A stretch of 64,000 bases of DNA. It comes from Formosa sp. Hel3_A1_48. GTDB taxonomy: Bacteria > Bacteroidota > Bacteroidia > Flavobacteriales > Flavobacteriaceae. The stretch is from contig NZ_CP017259.1 of assembly GCF_001735715.1 (NCBI RefSeq), positions 1,299,501 to 1,363,500 on the forward strand, in the 5' to 3' direction. A model generated the notes under the pieces. It had not been told where the DNA came from. It was given only the letters and a program-made list of their open reading frames with translations, and did not search any database. Position numbers and translations under genes: made by a program. Below are positions 18,275 to 27,827 of this stretch, piece after piece (the stretch's first letter is position 1; each line of letters starts with the position of its first letter).

Positions 18275-19951
18275 CCCTTTTGGAATAGCGTCAATCAGCC
18301 GCTTTGTGTAGGCGTTTTTTGGGGAGTTATAAACTTCATCGGCCTCGCCCTGCTCTACAATCTCACCCTTGTTCATGACCAGCAGTTGATCGGCCATATA
18401 TTTCACAACAGCTAAATCATGTGAAATAAAAATGTAGGTGAATCCAAAATCTTCCTTGAGGGTGTTGAGCAAATTCAAAACTTGGGCCTGTACAGAAATG
18501 TCTAGAGCTGATACGGACTCATCACATAAAATTAATTTTGGTTCAACGGCTATAGTTCGTGCAATGCCAATACGTTGGCGCTGACCGCCTGAAAACTCAT
18601 GCGGGTAGCGATCAAAAGAGGAAGCTTCCAGCCCAACTTTTTCTAGGAGCTCCAGTGTCTTTAATTTGCGTTCAGAGCTGTTATTGTACAGTTTATGAAT
18701 TTTCATGGGCTCCATAATTGCTGCACCTACGGTCAATCTAGGATTGAGTGATGCAAAAGGGTCTTGGAAAATGATTTGAATTTCTTTTCTTAATGTGCGA
18801 ATTTCTTTAGAGGTCATTTTACAGAGGTCTTTTCCTCTGTAAAAAACAGTTCCAGCAGTTGCTTTATCAAGTTGTAAAATGGTTTTTCCTAATGTTGATT
18901 TTCCACATCCAGACTCTCCAACAAGCCCTAATATTTCTCCTTCATAAAGCTTAAAACTCACCTTATGGACTGCTTTAAAAGCTACAGGTTTTTTTAAGAA
19001 CCCAATTTTGCTGTAATAGGTTTTTTCAAGATTGATAACCTCTAAGAGTGGGGCGCTGTTGTACAATTGGGTATGCTTTTTAGCCCGATCGGCTTTTGAA
19101 ATCTCTTTGGATGCGTTTGCATTAGCCAAAATCGAGGCAACCGTTGGCAGTTCTTTTAAGCGCACATTAAGGGACGGCCGAGCAGAAATTAAGGCTTTGG
19201 TGTACTCGTTTTTTGGAGCCTTAAATACACTTTTAGTAAGGCCTTGTTCTACTATTTTCCCTTTGTACATCACTAGTGTTCGTTTTGCAATTTCAGAAAC
19301 TAAAGCAAGATCATGACTAATAAAAATGACACTCATTTCTGTCTCTTTCTGAAGCTCTTTAATCAGGGAAATAATCTTCTTTTGAACAGTCACGTCTAGT
19401 GCTGTTGTAGGCTCGTCCGCTATTAACAAGTCGGGTTTACAAGCGACTGCCATTGCTATCATAATGCGTTGTTGCTGACCTCCAGAAAGTTCGTGAGGGT
19501 ATTTGTTAAACGCTTGGTTTGGAAGTGGAATTTTTACCTGCTCAAATAGACGAATAACTTCTGTGTTGGCTTCAGCTTCAGTTATTGTTTCATGTTGCAA
19601 AAGAACTTCGCTTACTTGTGTGCCACACTTCATTGAGGGGTTCAGTGCGCTCATAGGTTCTTGAAAAACCATACTGATTTTTTTACCTCTAATGCGTTCA
19701 ATTTCTTTCTTTGATGCCTTGTTCAAATCTAAGCCATCAAAAACAATTGCACCTTCAATTATAGCATTGTGAAGCAATCTCATTATAGCCAAAGCGGTAA
19801 TAGATTTGCCACTACCGGATTCTCCTACTAGACCTAAAATTTCATTTTTATGAACGTCAAAATTAATACCGTGCAGGGCGCTGTATTGAGCATCATTCTT
19901 TTTGAAGGAAATGTTTAGGTTTTTAACAGTAAGTAAATGCTGGTTTTTCAT
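18269..19951 (-). CDS. Fused double ATP-binding protein of a peptide/nickel-type ABC importer
   Basis: A 560-residue tandem ABC protein equivalent to a DppD-DppF fusion (YejF/GsiA layout). The first cassette has Walker A GESGSGKS near residue 41, signature LSGGQQQR and DEPTTALD; the second has GESGCGKS near 340, signature FSGGQRQR and DESVSALD. Each is followed by an oligopeptide-transporter C-terminal extension. It powers uptake of oligopeptides or similar solutes, but no permease or binding-protein gene lies in the window. It is four bases from the exonuclease gene upstream. Confidence 0.9.
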   Translation of the reverse strand: MKNQHLLTVKNLNISFKKNDAQYSALHGINFDVHKNEILGLVGESGSGKSITALAIMRLLHNAIIEGAIVFDGLDLNKASKKEIERIRGKKISMVFQEPMSALNPSMKCGTQVSEVLLQHETITEAEANTEVIRLFEQVKIPLPNQAFNKYPHELSGGQQQRIMIAMAVACKPDLLIADEPTTALDVTVQKKIISLIKELQKETEMSVIFISHDLALVSEIAKRTLVMYKGKIVEQGLTKSVFKAPKNEYTKALISARPSLNVRLKELPTVASILANANASKEISKADRAKKHTQLYNSAPLLEVINLEKTYYSKIGFLKKPVAFKAVHKVSFKLYEGEILGLVGESGCGKSTLGKTILQLDKATAGTVFYRGKDLCKMTSKEIRTLRKEIQIIFQDPFASLNPRLTVGAAIMEPMKIHKLYNNSSERKLKTLELLEKVGLEASSFDRYPHEFSGGQRQRIGIARTIAVEPKLILCDESVSALDISVQAQVLNLLNTLKEDFGFTYIFISHDLAVVKYMADQLLVMNKGEIVEQGEADEVYNSPKNAYTKRLIDAIPKGL

Positions 19952-19954
19952 TAC

Positions 19955-20671
19955 TTAAATATAAGCAATTTCAGCTTTGTCTAGTAGCATTTCTCCACGA
20001 AGGCGCAATAGTATTTGAGCTACAGCCAAGGTGTCTTTTTCACAGTAGTTAATGATCCGTTCAATGTTATTTTCTTTGTAAAAAACACCATACACTTCAC
20101 TGCCATCTATATCATCTTTAGGGCTAGGAATTCCCAAGACATTGGTCATTAACTTAAGTGAGGTGTAATGTTTGTAGTCGCCAAATTTCCAGAGATCAAG
20201 AGTGTCTAGGTGAGGAACTTCCCATGGTTTTTTTCCAAAAAGGTTGAGTTTTGAAGGGAGCTTCATTTTGTTTATGATCATCCTTCGCGCGATGTATGGG
20301 AAGTCGAACTCCTTACCATTGTGGGCACATAGAATAAATTTGGGGTGTTTAAAATGGCGTTCAATTAGTGAATTGAATTGACTCAAAATTTCTTTTTCTT
20401 CGCCATAAAAAGAGGTGATTCGAAATGCTCTTGAGGGCGAATCGGACGCGAAATAACCTACAGAAATACAGATAATTTTGCCAAATTCTGCCCATATTCC
20501 TGCGCGGGGGTAAAACTCCTCTGCAGTATATTCGTCTTTACGCTGGTATTTGGATTTTTGTTTCCAAAGTGCTTTTTTTTCAGCTGTTAGGGCTGAGAAA
20601 TCTTCAAACTCAGGGACGGTTTCAATGTCTAAAAACAGAACATGCTCAAGATTGATTTTGGAGATCATCAT
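19955..20671 (-). CDS. DnaQ/PolB-like 3'-5' exonuclease
   Basis: A 238-residue RNase H-like exonuclease of the predicted PolB-exonuclease-like family. The DEDD acidic residues are placed in FLDIETVPEF (about 14-18), CAHNGKEFDFPYIARRM (about 115-130) and YCEKDTLAVAQ (about 210-220). It could trim DNA or RNA 3' ends; the substrate is unknown. ATG at 20671 or 20668 are both possible. The gene starts inside the serine hydrolase gene (26-base overlap) and precedes the ABC ATPase by four bases, making a three-gene leftward unit. Confidence 0.82.
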   Translation of the reverse strand: MMISKINLEHVLFLDIETVPEFEDFSALTAEKKALWKQKSKYQRKDEYTAEEFYPRAGIWAEFGKIICISVGYFASDSPSRAFRITSFYGEEKEILSQFNSLIERHFKHPKFILCAHNGKEFDFPYIARRMIINKMKLPSKLNLFGKKPWEVPHLDTLDLWKFGDYKHYTSLKLMTNVLGIPSPKDDIDGSEVYGVFYKENNIERIINYCEKDTLAVAQILLRLRGEMLLDKAEIAYI

Positions 20672-21815
20672 TTAACATTTTATAAGCTTCTTCGATGTAG
20701 ATTGAGATGTCGTCAGAAAATATTTGGTTTGCTGCATCAGGCGATTTTTGATGCCCCAATCGGACAATAATGATATTGTCTTCGGGCTCTACTATAACAT
20801 ATTGACCAAGGTGACCACGCATCATAAAAAAGGATTTACCGTCGCGTTTTTGCATCCAAAATCCGTAGCCGTATTGTGGACTTTCAGCAAACCTTGGGGT
20901 AATTGACTTTGCAACGAATGCAGAATCCAAAAGCTGTTCGCCCTTCCATTTACCATGATCTTTATAGAGTTTTCCAAAGCGGGCAAAATCTTTAGCATTG
21001 CTTGCAATGCAGCAGTAGGCTTTTACCAAGTCGTGTTCTTTGCTGTCTACTTGCCATAGGGTCTCATTTTCACTGCCTAAGGGTTTCCAAAAACTTTCAG
21101 TGAGGTAGTTATATAGCTTTTTACCAGTAGCTTTTTCAATGACCATCGCCAATAATTGCGTGTCACCACTTGAATATTTATAGGCCTGACCAGGTTCTTT
21201 AATAACTTTAAGTCCAAGAATGATTTTTTTTAAATCATCATCAAAATAGGCTCTAGTGGTAATGGATAAAGGGGAGTAATATTTTTCAACCCAATTGGTA
21301 CCTGAAGACATAGAGGACAGGTCACCCACAGTCAATTTGGCTGCTAGACCCTCGCTAAACTCAGGAAAAAAATCACTTACGGGCTGATCCAAACTTTTTA
21401 TATACCCCTCTTCGATGGCCTTACCCATAAGCCCAGAGACATAGCTTTTGGCCATTGAAAAAGAGTTGGTTTTTGAGTTTTCATCAAACCCATCATAGTA
21501 GTTTTCAAACCAAATGCTATCATTTTTTATAATCACATAGGCGATGGCCCCATAAGCCTCATTGTATTTTTGAAGGCGCTCTGTTTCAGTAACGCTGTTG
21601 TAATCTTTGTGCTTTGGCCATGGTTGAGGCACATCATTCTCAATTTTTACATTATCAAACTCTTTATAGTCTTCTAGATAGGCAGTGGTATAGCCCTTGG
21701 CATAAATTGTTCTAACAGCCTTGAGCAGGTAGTCTGTGTCTGTAATATAAAGGATGGCGATAAGACCAACAACGGTCAGTAAGCCCCATTTTAGCGTACG
21801 CTTTAGTGTGTTCAT
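20646..21815 (-). CDS. Serine hydrolase, class C beta-lactamase fold
   Basis: A 389-residue protein with an N-terminal hydrophobic helix (about 11-25, signal anchor) and a beta-lactamase-like domain. The catalytic SxxK is Ser120-Met-Ala-Lys123, the YxS motif is Tyr214-Ser-Ser216, and the third motif appears as GHLGQY near 335. Family members are esterases, DD-peptidases or aminohydrolases rather than true beta-lactamases. Its 3' end overlaps the exonuclease gene by 26 bases. The physiological substrate is unknown. Confidence 0.87.
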   Translation of the reverse strand: MNTLKRTLKWGLLTVVGLIAILYITDTDYLLKAVRTIYAKGYTTAYLEDYKEFDNVKIENDVPQPWPKHKDYNSVTETERLQKYNEAYGAIAYVIIKNDSIWFENYYDGFDENSKTNSFSMAKSYVSGLMGKAIEEGYIKSLDQPVSDFFPEFSEGLAAKLTVGDLSSMSSGTNWVEKYYSPLSITTRAYFDDDLKKIILGLKVIKEPGQAYKYSSGDTQLLAMVIEKATGKKLYNYLTESFWKPLGSENETLWQVDSKEHDLVKAYCCIASNAKDFARFGKLYKDHGKWKGEQLLDSAFVAKSITPRFAESPQYGYGFWMQKRDGKSFFMMRGHLGQYVIVEPEDNIIIVRLGHQKSPDAANQIFSDDISIYIEEAYKMLNDDLQNQS

Positions 21816-21867
21816 GCTGTTTGTAATTTGGTCTAAAGATAATTAAAAAAAGGCTTCAGATTTTTTC

Positions 21868-22857
21868 CTAACCAAGAAGTTTCACTACCTCCTTGGCAAA
21901 ATAACTGGCAATAAGGTCTGCCCCAGCGCGTTTAAACGCCATGGTGGTTTCTAGTACCGCTTGGTCGTGGTCTAACCATCCTTTTTCGCTTGCCGCTTTA
22001 ATCATGGCATATTCGCCACTCACTTGATAGGCCGCAACAGGCACATCAAATTCATTTTTGACCTCTCTAATGATATCTAAATAGGGTAAGCCCGGCTTCA
22101 CCATCACAATGTCGGCACCTTCATCAATATCCATCTCTGTTTCGCGCAGGGCTTCAAAGCGGTTGGCATAGTCCATTTGATAGGTTTTTTTGTCTTTTGG
22201 AATATTGTTTTGTTCTGCTGGTGCAGAATCCAGTGCATCTCTAAACGGGCCATAAAATGAGGAAGCATATTTGGCACTATAACTCATAATGCCCGTGTCT
22301 ATAAATCCATCGTCTTCCAGCGCCTCTCTAATGCTTAAAATGCGGCCATCCATCATGTCGCTAGGCGCCACAAAATTGGCGCCTGCTTCGGCATGAGATA
22401 TACTCATTTGTGCCAAAACATCAACGGTAGGGTCGTTAACGATTTTTCCGTTTTCTAGAATGCCATCATGGCCATAAATGGAATAGGGGTCCAAGGCAAC
22501 GTCTGTCATGACCAACATTTCTGGACAGGTGTTTTTGATGGTTTTAATGGCGCGTTGCATCAGTCCATTGGGGTTTAGGGCTTCTGTTCCACGGTTGTCT
22601 TTTAACTTATCTTCAACTTTGACAAACAACAAAACGGCTTTAAGCCCCAAAGACCATAAAAGTTTTACCTCCGCTTGTAGCGTATCCAAACTAAAGCGGT
22701 AGTAATTGGGCATCGATGGAATTTCGTCTTTAATTCCTTTACCTTCTACCACAAAAAGAGGGACTAAAAAGTCATTTGGTGTAATATTGTTTTCACGCAC
22801 TAAACTTCGAATGGTTGCGTTGGCGCGTAAACGTCTGTTTCTTCTTAATGGATACAT
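21868..22857 (-). CDS. hemB: Delta-aminolevulinic acid dehydratase (porphobilinogen synthase)
   Basis: A 329-residue HemB that condenses two 5-aminolevulinates into porphobilinogen. The Schiff-base lysines lie in SYSAKYASSFYGPFRDA and VMVKPGLPYLD. The metal loop reads DVALDPYSIYGHDG, with Asp/Ala where zinc enzymes have three Cys, so this is the magnesium-responsive type. It is the last gene of the leftward haem group, 18 bases after hemF. Confidence 0.97.
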   Translation of the reverse strand: MYPLRRNRRLRANATIRSLVRENNITPNDFLVPLFVVEGKGIKDEIPSMPNYYRFSLDTLQAEVKLLWSLGLKAVLLFVKVEDKLKDNRGTEALNPNGLMQRAIKTIKNTCPEMLVMTDVALDPYSIYGHDGILENGKIVNDPTVDVLAQMSISHAEAGANFVAPSDMMDGRILSIREALEDDGFIDTGIMSYSAKYASSFYGPFRDALDSAPAEQNNIPKDKKTYQMDYANRFEALRETEMDIDEGADIVMVKPGLPYLDIIREVKNEFDVPVAAYQVSGEYAMIKAASEKGWLDHDQAVLETTMAFKRAGADLIASYFAKEVVKLLG

Positions 22858-22875
22858 AATTAATAGTTTTAAGCT

Positions 22876-23787
22876 TTAAGCTGAAGCAGCCCATTCAATA
22901 GGGTTTTTTAAGACTTCAATTAATTTTTCTTCTTCGCTACCTTTTTCAGGGTGGTGATCGTACACCCACTGCACGTGTGCGGGCAGACTCATTAAAATAC
23001 TTTCAATTCTACCGTTAGTTTTTAGTCCAAACAAGGTGCCTTTGTCATGAACCAAATTAAATTCCACATAACGCCCTCGTCTGATTTCTTGCCAATCGCG
23101 TTGGGCTTCTGTATACGTTAGGGTTTTTCTTTTCTCGACAATTGGTGTATAAGCTTCCAAGAAACTATCGCCAACTTCTGTTACAAAAGCGTACCATTGT
23201 TGCATATCCATGGTGTCGTTGGCTTTACAATAATCGAAAAACAATCCACCAATACCACGACCCTCATTTCTGTGGCTGTTGTAGAAATATTCGTCGCAAC
23301 GTTTTTTGTAGTCTTCGTAAAAGTTTTTGTCGTGTTTGTCGCATGCAGATTTACAAACGCTGTGGAAATGCTTTGCATCTTCTTCAAACAAATAATATGG
23401 GGTTAAATCTTGTCCACCGCCAAACCACTGATCTACAATAGCCCCCTCTTTATCATACATTTCAAAATAACGCCAATTGGCATGAACTGTGGGGACCATG
23501 GGGCTTTTCGGATGAATAACCAAACTCAAACCGCAAGCAAAAAAATCGACTTCACCAACATTAAAATAGGCCTGCATTGCTGGAGGAAGTGGGCCATGGA
23601 CTTTAGAAATATTGACACCTCCTTTTTCAAATACAGCACCATTCTGAATGATACGTGTGCGGCCACCGCCCCCTTCCTTGCGCACCCATAGATCTTCTTC
23701 AAATTTTGCCAGGCCATCAATCGCTTCTAGACTAGAAGTGATTTGATCTTGTAGCCCTTCAATATAGTTGTAAAATTGATTCTTCAC
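22876..23787 (-). CDS. hemF: Oxygen-dependent coproporphyrinogen III oxidase
   Basis: A 303-residue aerobic HemF converting coproporphyrinogen III to protoporphyrinogen IX with oxygen. Signatures are GGGGRTRIIQNGAVFEKGG near residues 37-55, SLVIHPKSPMVPTVHANWR and WFGGGQDLTPYY. The presence of HemF shows that this step runs aerobically; no hemN is in the window. It lies 17 bases after hemE and 18 before hemB. Confidence 0.97.
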   Translation of the reverse strand: MKNQFYNYIEGLQDQITSSLEAIDGLAKFEEDLWVRKEGGGGRTRIIQNGAVFEKGGVNISKVHGPLPPAMQAYFNVGEVDFFACGLSLVIHPKSPMVPTVHANWRYFEMYDKEGAIVDQWFGGGQDLTPYYLFEEDAKHFHSVCKSACDKHDKNFYEDYKKRCDEYFYNSHRNEGRGIGGLFFDYCKANDTMDMQQWYAFVTEVGDSFLEAYTPIVEKRKTLTYTEAQRDWQEIRRGRYVEFNLVHDKGTLFGLKTNGRIESILMSLPAHVQWVYDHHPEKGSEEEKLIEVLKNPIEWAASA

Positions 23788-23804
23788 AGCTGTTGCTTTT
23801 GGGG

Positions 23805-24830
23805 TTAGTTCGAATAGGATTTTACCGCATCAATAAATGCTTTGGCATGATCGACAGGAATGTTAGGGAGTATTCCATGACCAAGATTCACAATGTATTT
23901 ATCTTTACCAAAAGCATCAATCATTTGATGTACCATTGTTTTGATTTCGGAAGGTGGAGAAAGCAATCTTGAAGGGTCAAAATTACCTTGAAGTGTGATG
24001 TTCCCCCCCGTTAAATATCTTGCGTTTCTAGCCGAGCAAGTCCAATCGACACCCAAGGCAGACGCATTAGATTTTGCCATTTCCCCTAAGGCAAACCAGC
24101 ATCCTTTACCAAAGGCAATTACGGGGGCATCGTCTTTAAGAGCTTCAATTATTTGGTTAATGTACTGCCAAGAAAACTCTTGATAATCCGTAGGGGAAAG
24201 CATACCGCCCCAAGAATCAAAAATTTGTACAGCATTCACACCAGCTTTTACTTTTTCTTTTAAATAAGCAATAGTGGTATCTGTAATTTTTTGTAATAAT
24301 TGATGTGCTGCAATGGGATTTGAAAAACAGAATGCTTTTGCTTTATCGAAATTTTTACTGCCTTGTCCTTGAACACAATAGCACAAAATTGTCCATGGAG
24401 ACCCTGCAAATCCTATTAAAGGAATTTCATCGTTAAGCAGTTCTTTTGTGGCTTTAATAGCTTTATACACATAATCTAATTCTTCTTTTACGTCTGGAAC
24501 AATTACATGATCAACATCTTTTTGCGTGCGTACAGGGTGGGGTAAATAGGGCCCAAAGTTTGGCTTCATTTCGACCTCAATGTTCATCGCTTGAGGAATG
24601 ACAAGTATGTCGCAAAATAAAATTGCGGCGTCCATTCCAAATCGACGAATAGGTTGAACGGTAATTTCACTTGCAAGCTCGGGAGTTCTACAGCGTGTAA
24701 AAAAATCATATTTTTCTTTAATGGCCATAAATTCAGGTAAATAGCGTCCTGCTTGACGCATCATCCATACAGGAGGGCGTTGGACGGTTTCCCCTTTTAG
24801 TGCACGTAAAAATAAATCGTTTTTAATCAT
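23805..24830 (-). CDS. hemE: Uroporphyrinogen decarboxylase
   Basis: A 341-residue HemE removing four carboxyl groups from uroporphyrinogen III. The N-terminal signature [16 protein letters not shown] is followed by [13 protein letters not shown] and [10 protein letters not shown], and the C-terminal [14 protein letters not shown]. The ATG at 24830 ([11 protein letters not shown]) is preferred over 24878, which adds 16 residues reading through the end of the previous gene; the chosen start overlaps that gene by eight bases. Confidence 0.95.
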   Translation of the reverse strand: MIKNDLFLRALKGETVQRPPVWMMRQAGRYLPEFMAIKEKYDFFTRCRTPELASEITVQPIRRFGMDAAILFCDILVIPQAMNIEVEMKPNFGPYLPHPVRTQKDVDHVIVPDVKEELDYVYKAIKATKELLNDEIPLIGFAGSPWTILCYCVQGQGSKNFDKAKAFCFSNPIAAHQLLQKITDTTIAYLKEKVKAGVNAVQIFDSWGGMLSPTDYQEFSWQYINQIIEALKDDAPVIAFGKGCWFALGEMAKSNASALGVDWTCSARNARYLTGGNITLQGNFDPSRLLSPPSEIKTMVHQMIDAFGKDKYIVNLGHGILPNIPVDHAKAFIDAVKSYSN

Positions 24831-26421
24831 TTTTTTTGTCTTTAGCAATGTAGTGTTCATTGACCATTTCAATGACACTTTCTATTGTTGGGATCTTTGC
24901 AATACGAACGTCGTTGAAGTATTGTTTTGCCTCTTTGGCTGTTGTTTCGCCTATGCAATAGGCGGTACAATTAGGAGTGTTATTTTTCAGGAAACTCTGC
25001 ACAGTTGATGGGCTATACAACAGTACTCCTTCAACGGACTCTGGTAATTTTGGCGCTTCTAGTTTTGTGCTGTACACCACAATTTCGTTAACTTTAATAT
25101 TATTTTTAGCTAAGATTGATGGTAAATCGTCCATTCTAATGTCGCTACAGAAATAAGAAACTTCGCTGCCATTCATGAATTCCACAAGATGTTCTGCAAG
25201 TACTTTTGCGTTTTTAGCGCTGTGTTTGACAGGGCCAATTTTCTGCTCAATCAATTTTTTAGTCCGTCGTCCTACACAATAGATTGTCTTGAACTTCAAG
25301 TCCTCTACGGCACAATTATTTAGCAGTGCTTCAACTCCATTTTTGCTTGTAATTACGACATTTTCATGTACGGCTTTAAGTATTGATCTTTTAATTCTAT
25401 TTGGTGTAGTTTTTATGAAATCTGAACTTTCAACTTTAATAGCATCAGCAAACAAATCTTTTTGCCCTTCGCTAAGTATTTTTGAAGAAAAGATATTGGT
25501 TTTTTGTGGTTTTAAGGCCGTTTTACTTACCAAGTTTTTCCCTCCTCGCTCTACAATAAATGCGACACATTCATCCACTATACCTTGATGTTTTCCCAAA
25601 GGAGCGCTGCGCTTTGCTTCAACTTTTTTTGTGCCGTCTTCACTCAGTATGATACCATGGAAATGAACTTCTTCGTCTTTTATGAAAGCCAAAGCGCCAA
25701 TGGGTGCGCTACATCCGCCTTCTAATTTATTTAGGAAAGCACGCTCCATATGTGTGCAAATTTCAGTTTCTTCGTGATTTAATGCCGAACAGATTTCCAA
25801 AGTTTCTTTATCCGATTCTAAACAGGCAATCATGATAGCGCCTTGTGCAGGCGCAGGAACCATCCATTCTAGATTAACGGCATTTTGTGGCGTCAGACCA
25901 ATTCGGCCAAGGCCTGCGGCAGCAAAAATAGCCCCGTTCCAATCGCTATTGTTTTCTAGCTTTTGTAGTCTTGTGTTGACATTTCCTCTCAACCCAACAA
26001 GGGTGTGCGTGGGGTACCTGTTAAGCCATTGTGCTTTTCTTCTAAGGCTGCCAGTAGCAATAATTGCATTTTCTTGCGCCAAAAACTCCTCGTTTTTTTT
26101 GAACACAAGCGTGTCTCTAACGTTTCCACGCTTAAGCACAGTTGCCTGAACTATGCCTTTTGGGAGTAGGGTTGGAACGTCTTTTAAAGAATGTACGGCG
26201 ATATCAATTTCTTCATTGAGGAGTGCAATATCTAGTGTTCGTGTAAAAACACCAGTAATTCCTAGTTCATAAATGGGCTGGTTTAGCATTAAATCTCCAG
26301 TAGACTTTACAGGCACTAGTTTTGTCTTGTGCCCTAAGTGTTCGAGTTGTTCTTGAACAGTTTTTGCTTGCCAAAGCGCAAGTTGGCTATCACGAGTTCC
26401 AATGCGAATAGTTTTTGACAT
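24823..26421 (-). CDS. hemCD: Hydroxymethylbilane synthase / uroporphyrinogen-III synthase fusion
   Basis: A 532-residue two-domain protein. Residues 1 to about 300 are Hem[14 protein letters not shown], the DVPTLLP loop, and Cys237 in [12 protein letters not shown], which carries the dipyrromethane cofactor. Residues from about 310 to the end are HemD-like: [42 protein letters not shown] and [13 protein letters not shown] match the two halves of uroporphyrinogen-III synthase. The fusion would pass the unstable linear hydroxymethylbilane directly to ring closure. It is two bases from hemA. Confidence 0.93.
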   Translation of the reverse strand: MSKTIRIGTRDSQLALWQAKTVQEQLEHLGHKTKLVPVKSTGDLMLNQPIYELGITGVFTRTLDIALLNEEIDIAVHSLKDVPTLLPKGIVQATVLKRGNVRDTLVFKKNEEFLAQENAIIATGSLRRKAQWLNRYPTHTLVGLRGNVNTRLQKLENNSDWNGAIFAAAGLGRIGLTPQNAVNLEWMVPAPAQGAIMIACLESDKETLEICSALNHEETEICTHMERAFLNKLEGGCSAPIGALAFIKDEEVHFHGIILSEDGTKKVEAKRSAPLGKHQGIVDECVAFIVERGGKNLVSKTALKPQKTNIFSSKILSEGQKDLFADAIKVESSDFIKTTPNRIKRSILKAVHENVVITSKNGVEALLNNCAVEDLKFKTIYCVGRRTKKLIEQKIGPVKHSAKNAKVLAEHLVEFMNGSEVSYFCSDIRMDDLPSILAKNNIKVNEIVVYSTKLEAPKLPESVEGVLLYSPSTVQSFLKNNTPNCTAYCIGETTAKEAKQYFNDVRIAKIPTIESVIEMVNEHYIAKDKKND

Positions 26422-26423
26422 AA

Positions 26424-27671
26424 TTATGAGTCTAGTTGAAAGATTTCCTGAATCAATTCCAAGCTTTTTTTGCCAGAACTAGCCTCTTGTTTGAGGTGAT
26501 GTGCAAAATGATTGGTAATTTTTTGCACAATCTGCGCGCTGATAAGATCGGCTTGTGTTTTATTGAAATCTTCTAGTTTTTTGCGCTGCACATCAATTTC
26601 TGCTTCTGCAAATACATTGAGTTTTTCTTTCAACGCTTTGATCGTTGGTGCAAATTTACGGTACTCTAGCCATGCTAAAAACGCATTTTTAATCTCTTCA
26701 ATTATGGCTTCGGCTACAGGGATAAATTCTTTTCTTTTATTTAGTGTCTCATCGGTTATGTTTGACAATTCATCCAAATGCGTTAGGGTTACGTTTTTCA
26801 AGTCTTTCACGTTCTCATCTACATTTTTAGGAAGTGACAAATCCAAAATAAGCAGCTCTTTTTTGTTTTGTATGAGTTGCTTATCTACGGTAGGGTTTTG
26901 TGCTCCAGTAGCCACAATGAGGATGTCAGTGTTTTTAATTTCCTCTGGTAGTTGACTGTAATCTTTCACCAAAACCTTGAACTTTCCAGCGATTTTTTCT
27001 GCCCTATCCCTTGTTCTATTGATCAAGGTAATGTGTTCATTTTTGGTGTGTTTGATGAGGTTTTCACAAGTATTTCTTCCAATTTTCCCCGTCCCAAAAA
27101 GAAGAATATTTTTGGTGGTTACATCCTTTACCGATTTTAGAATGTATTGTACAGAAGCAAAAGATACCGAAGTTGCACCCGAAGAAAGCTTTGTTTCTGT
27201 TTTAATGCGTTTGCTGGCCTGAATTACAGAATTTATGAGCCGCTCGAGAAAGGCATCTAAAAGACCATATTTTTTTGATACTCTTGCGCTCGATTTCAGT
27301 TGGCTAATGATTTCGAAGTCGCCAAGAATTTGGCTGTCCAATCCCGCCCCCACGCGAAACATATGCTCAATGGCTAGGCTATCTTTTAAAGTATATGCCA
27401 CTGGCTCTAATGCTTCGATCGTCCCAACGGTATTATTGCACAATAGCTGTACCAATTCATTAGGGTCATTTACAAAAGCATAGATTTCGGTACGATTACA
27501 GGTTGATGTGGCTACAATACTTTGAATTCCTGATGTCTTGGCTTGATTGAGTAAACGCGCTTTTTTTGTAGGACTTAAACTAAAGTCTCCGCGAAGTTTA
27601 GCATCTGCTTTTTTGTAGCTTATGCCGATAACATAAAAAGAAGTTTTTTTAGTGCTTCCGAGTTGCTCCAT
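26424..27671 (-). CDS. hemA: Glutamyl-tRNA reductase
   Basis: A 415-residue enzyme reducing glutamyl-tRNA to glutamate-1-semialdehyde with NADPH, the first committed step of C5 haem synthesis. The catalytic Cys is in VATSTCNRTEIYAFV (about residue 59), the NADPH-binding Rossmann motif reads LLFGTGKIGRNTCENL, and GLDSQILGDFEI is the substrate motif. It heads the leftward haem operon. HemL, the next enzyme, is not encoded here. Confidence 0.97.
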   Translation of the reverse strand: MEQLGSTKKTSFYVIGISYKKADAKLRGDFSLSPTKKARLLNQAKTSGIQSIVATSTCNRTEIYAFVNDPNELVQLLCNNTVGTIEALEPVAYTLKDSLAIEHMFRVGAGLDSQILGDFEIISQLKSSARVSKKYGLLDAFLERLINSVIQASKRIKTETKLSSGATSVSFASVQYILKSVKDVTTKNILLFGTGKIGRNTCENLIKHTKNEHITLINRTRDRAEKIAGKFKVLVKDYSQLPEEIKNTDILIVATGAQNPTVDKQLIQNKKELLILDLSLPKNVDENVKDLKNVTLTHLDELSNITDETLNKRKEFIPVAEAIIEEIKNAFLAWLEYRKFAPTIKALKEKLNVFAEAEIDVQRKKLEDFNKTQADLISAQIVQKITNHFAHHLKQEASSGKKSLELIQEIFQLDS

Positions 27672-27699
27672 TTATTTGGGTAATGTGTGCGTTCGTGGG

Positions 27700-27707
27700 C
27701 AAAAATA
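27700..27707 (-). promoter_or_regulatory. Promoter -7 box of the hemA operon
   Basis: The minus strand reads TATTTTTG, an exact TAnnTTTG match, about 25 bases upstream of the hemA ATG. A TTG lies 14 bases further upstream, shorter than usual, so strength is uncertain. The region is shared with the divergent regulator gene. Confidence 0.45.
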
Positions 27708-27763
27708 GCATCTAAGCTAAACAAAAAATAACGCTAGAGGAACTTTATTTGTCGTTTAGGGTT

Positions 27764-27789
27764 TTGTCTGTAATAATTCCTTATTTTTG
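27764..27789 (+). promoter_or_regulatory. Promoter of the AraC regulator-hemH group
   Basis: TTG at 27764-27766 and TATTTTTG at 27782-27789, with 15 bases between. The -7 box is an exact match; the spacing is short. It faces away from the hemA promoter 75 bases to the left. Confidence 0.45.
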
Positions 27790-27827
27790 CAATTCAATTT
27801 CAAACAACAGGTTTAAATTGATTAAAA

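Noticed and set aside
17749-18294. A 181-codon frame on the minus strand opposite scoB
   Set aside because: It lies entirely within a clear CoA-transferase gene with catalytic motif; the opposite frame is rich in Ser/Pro/Thr typical of antisense shadows.
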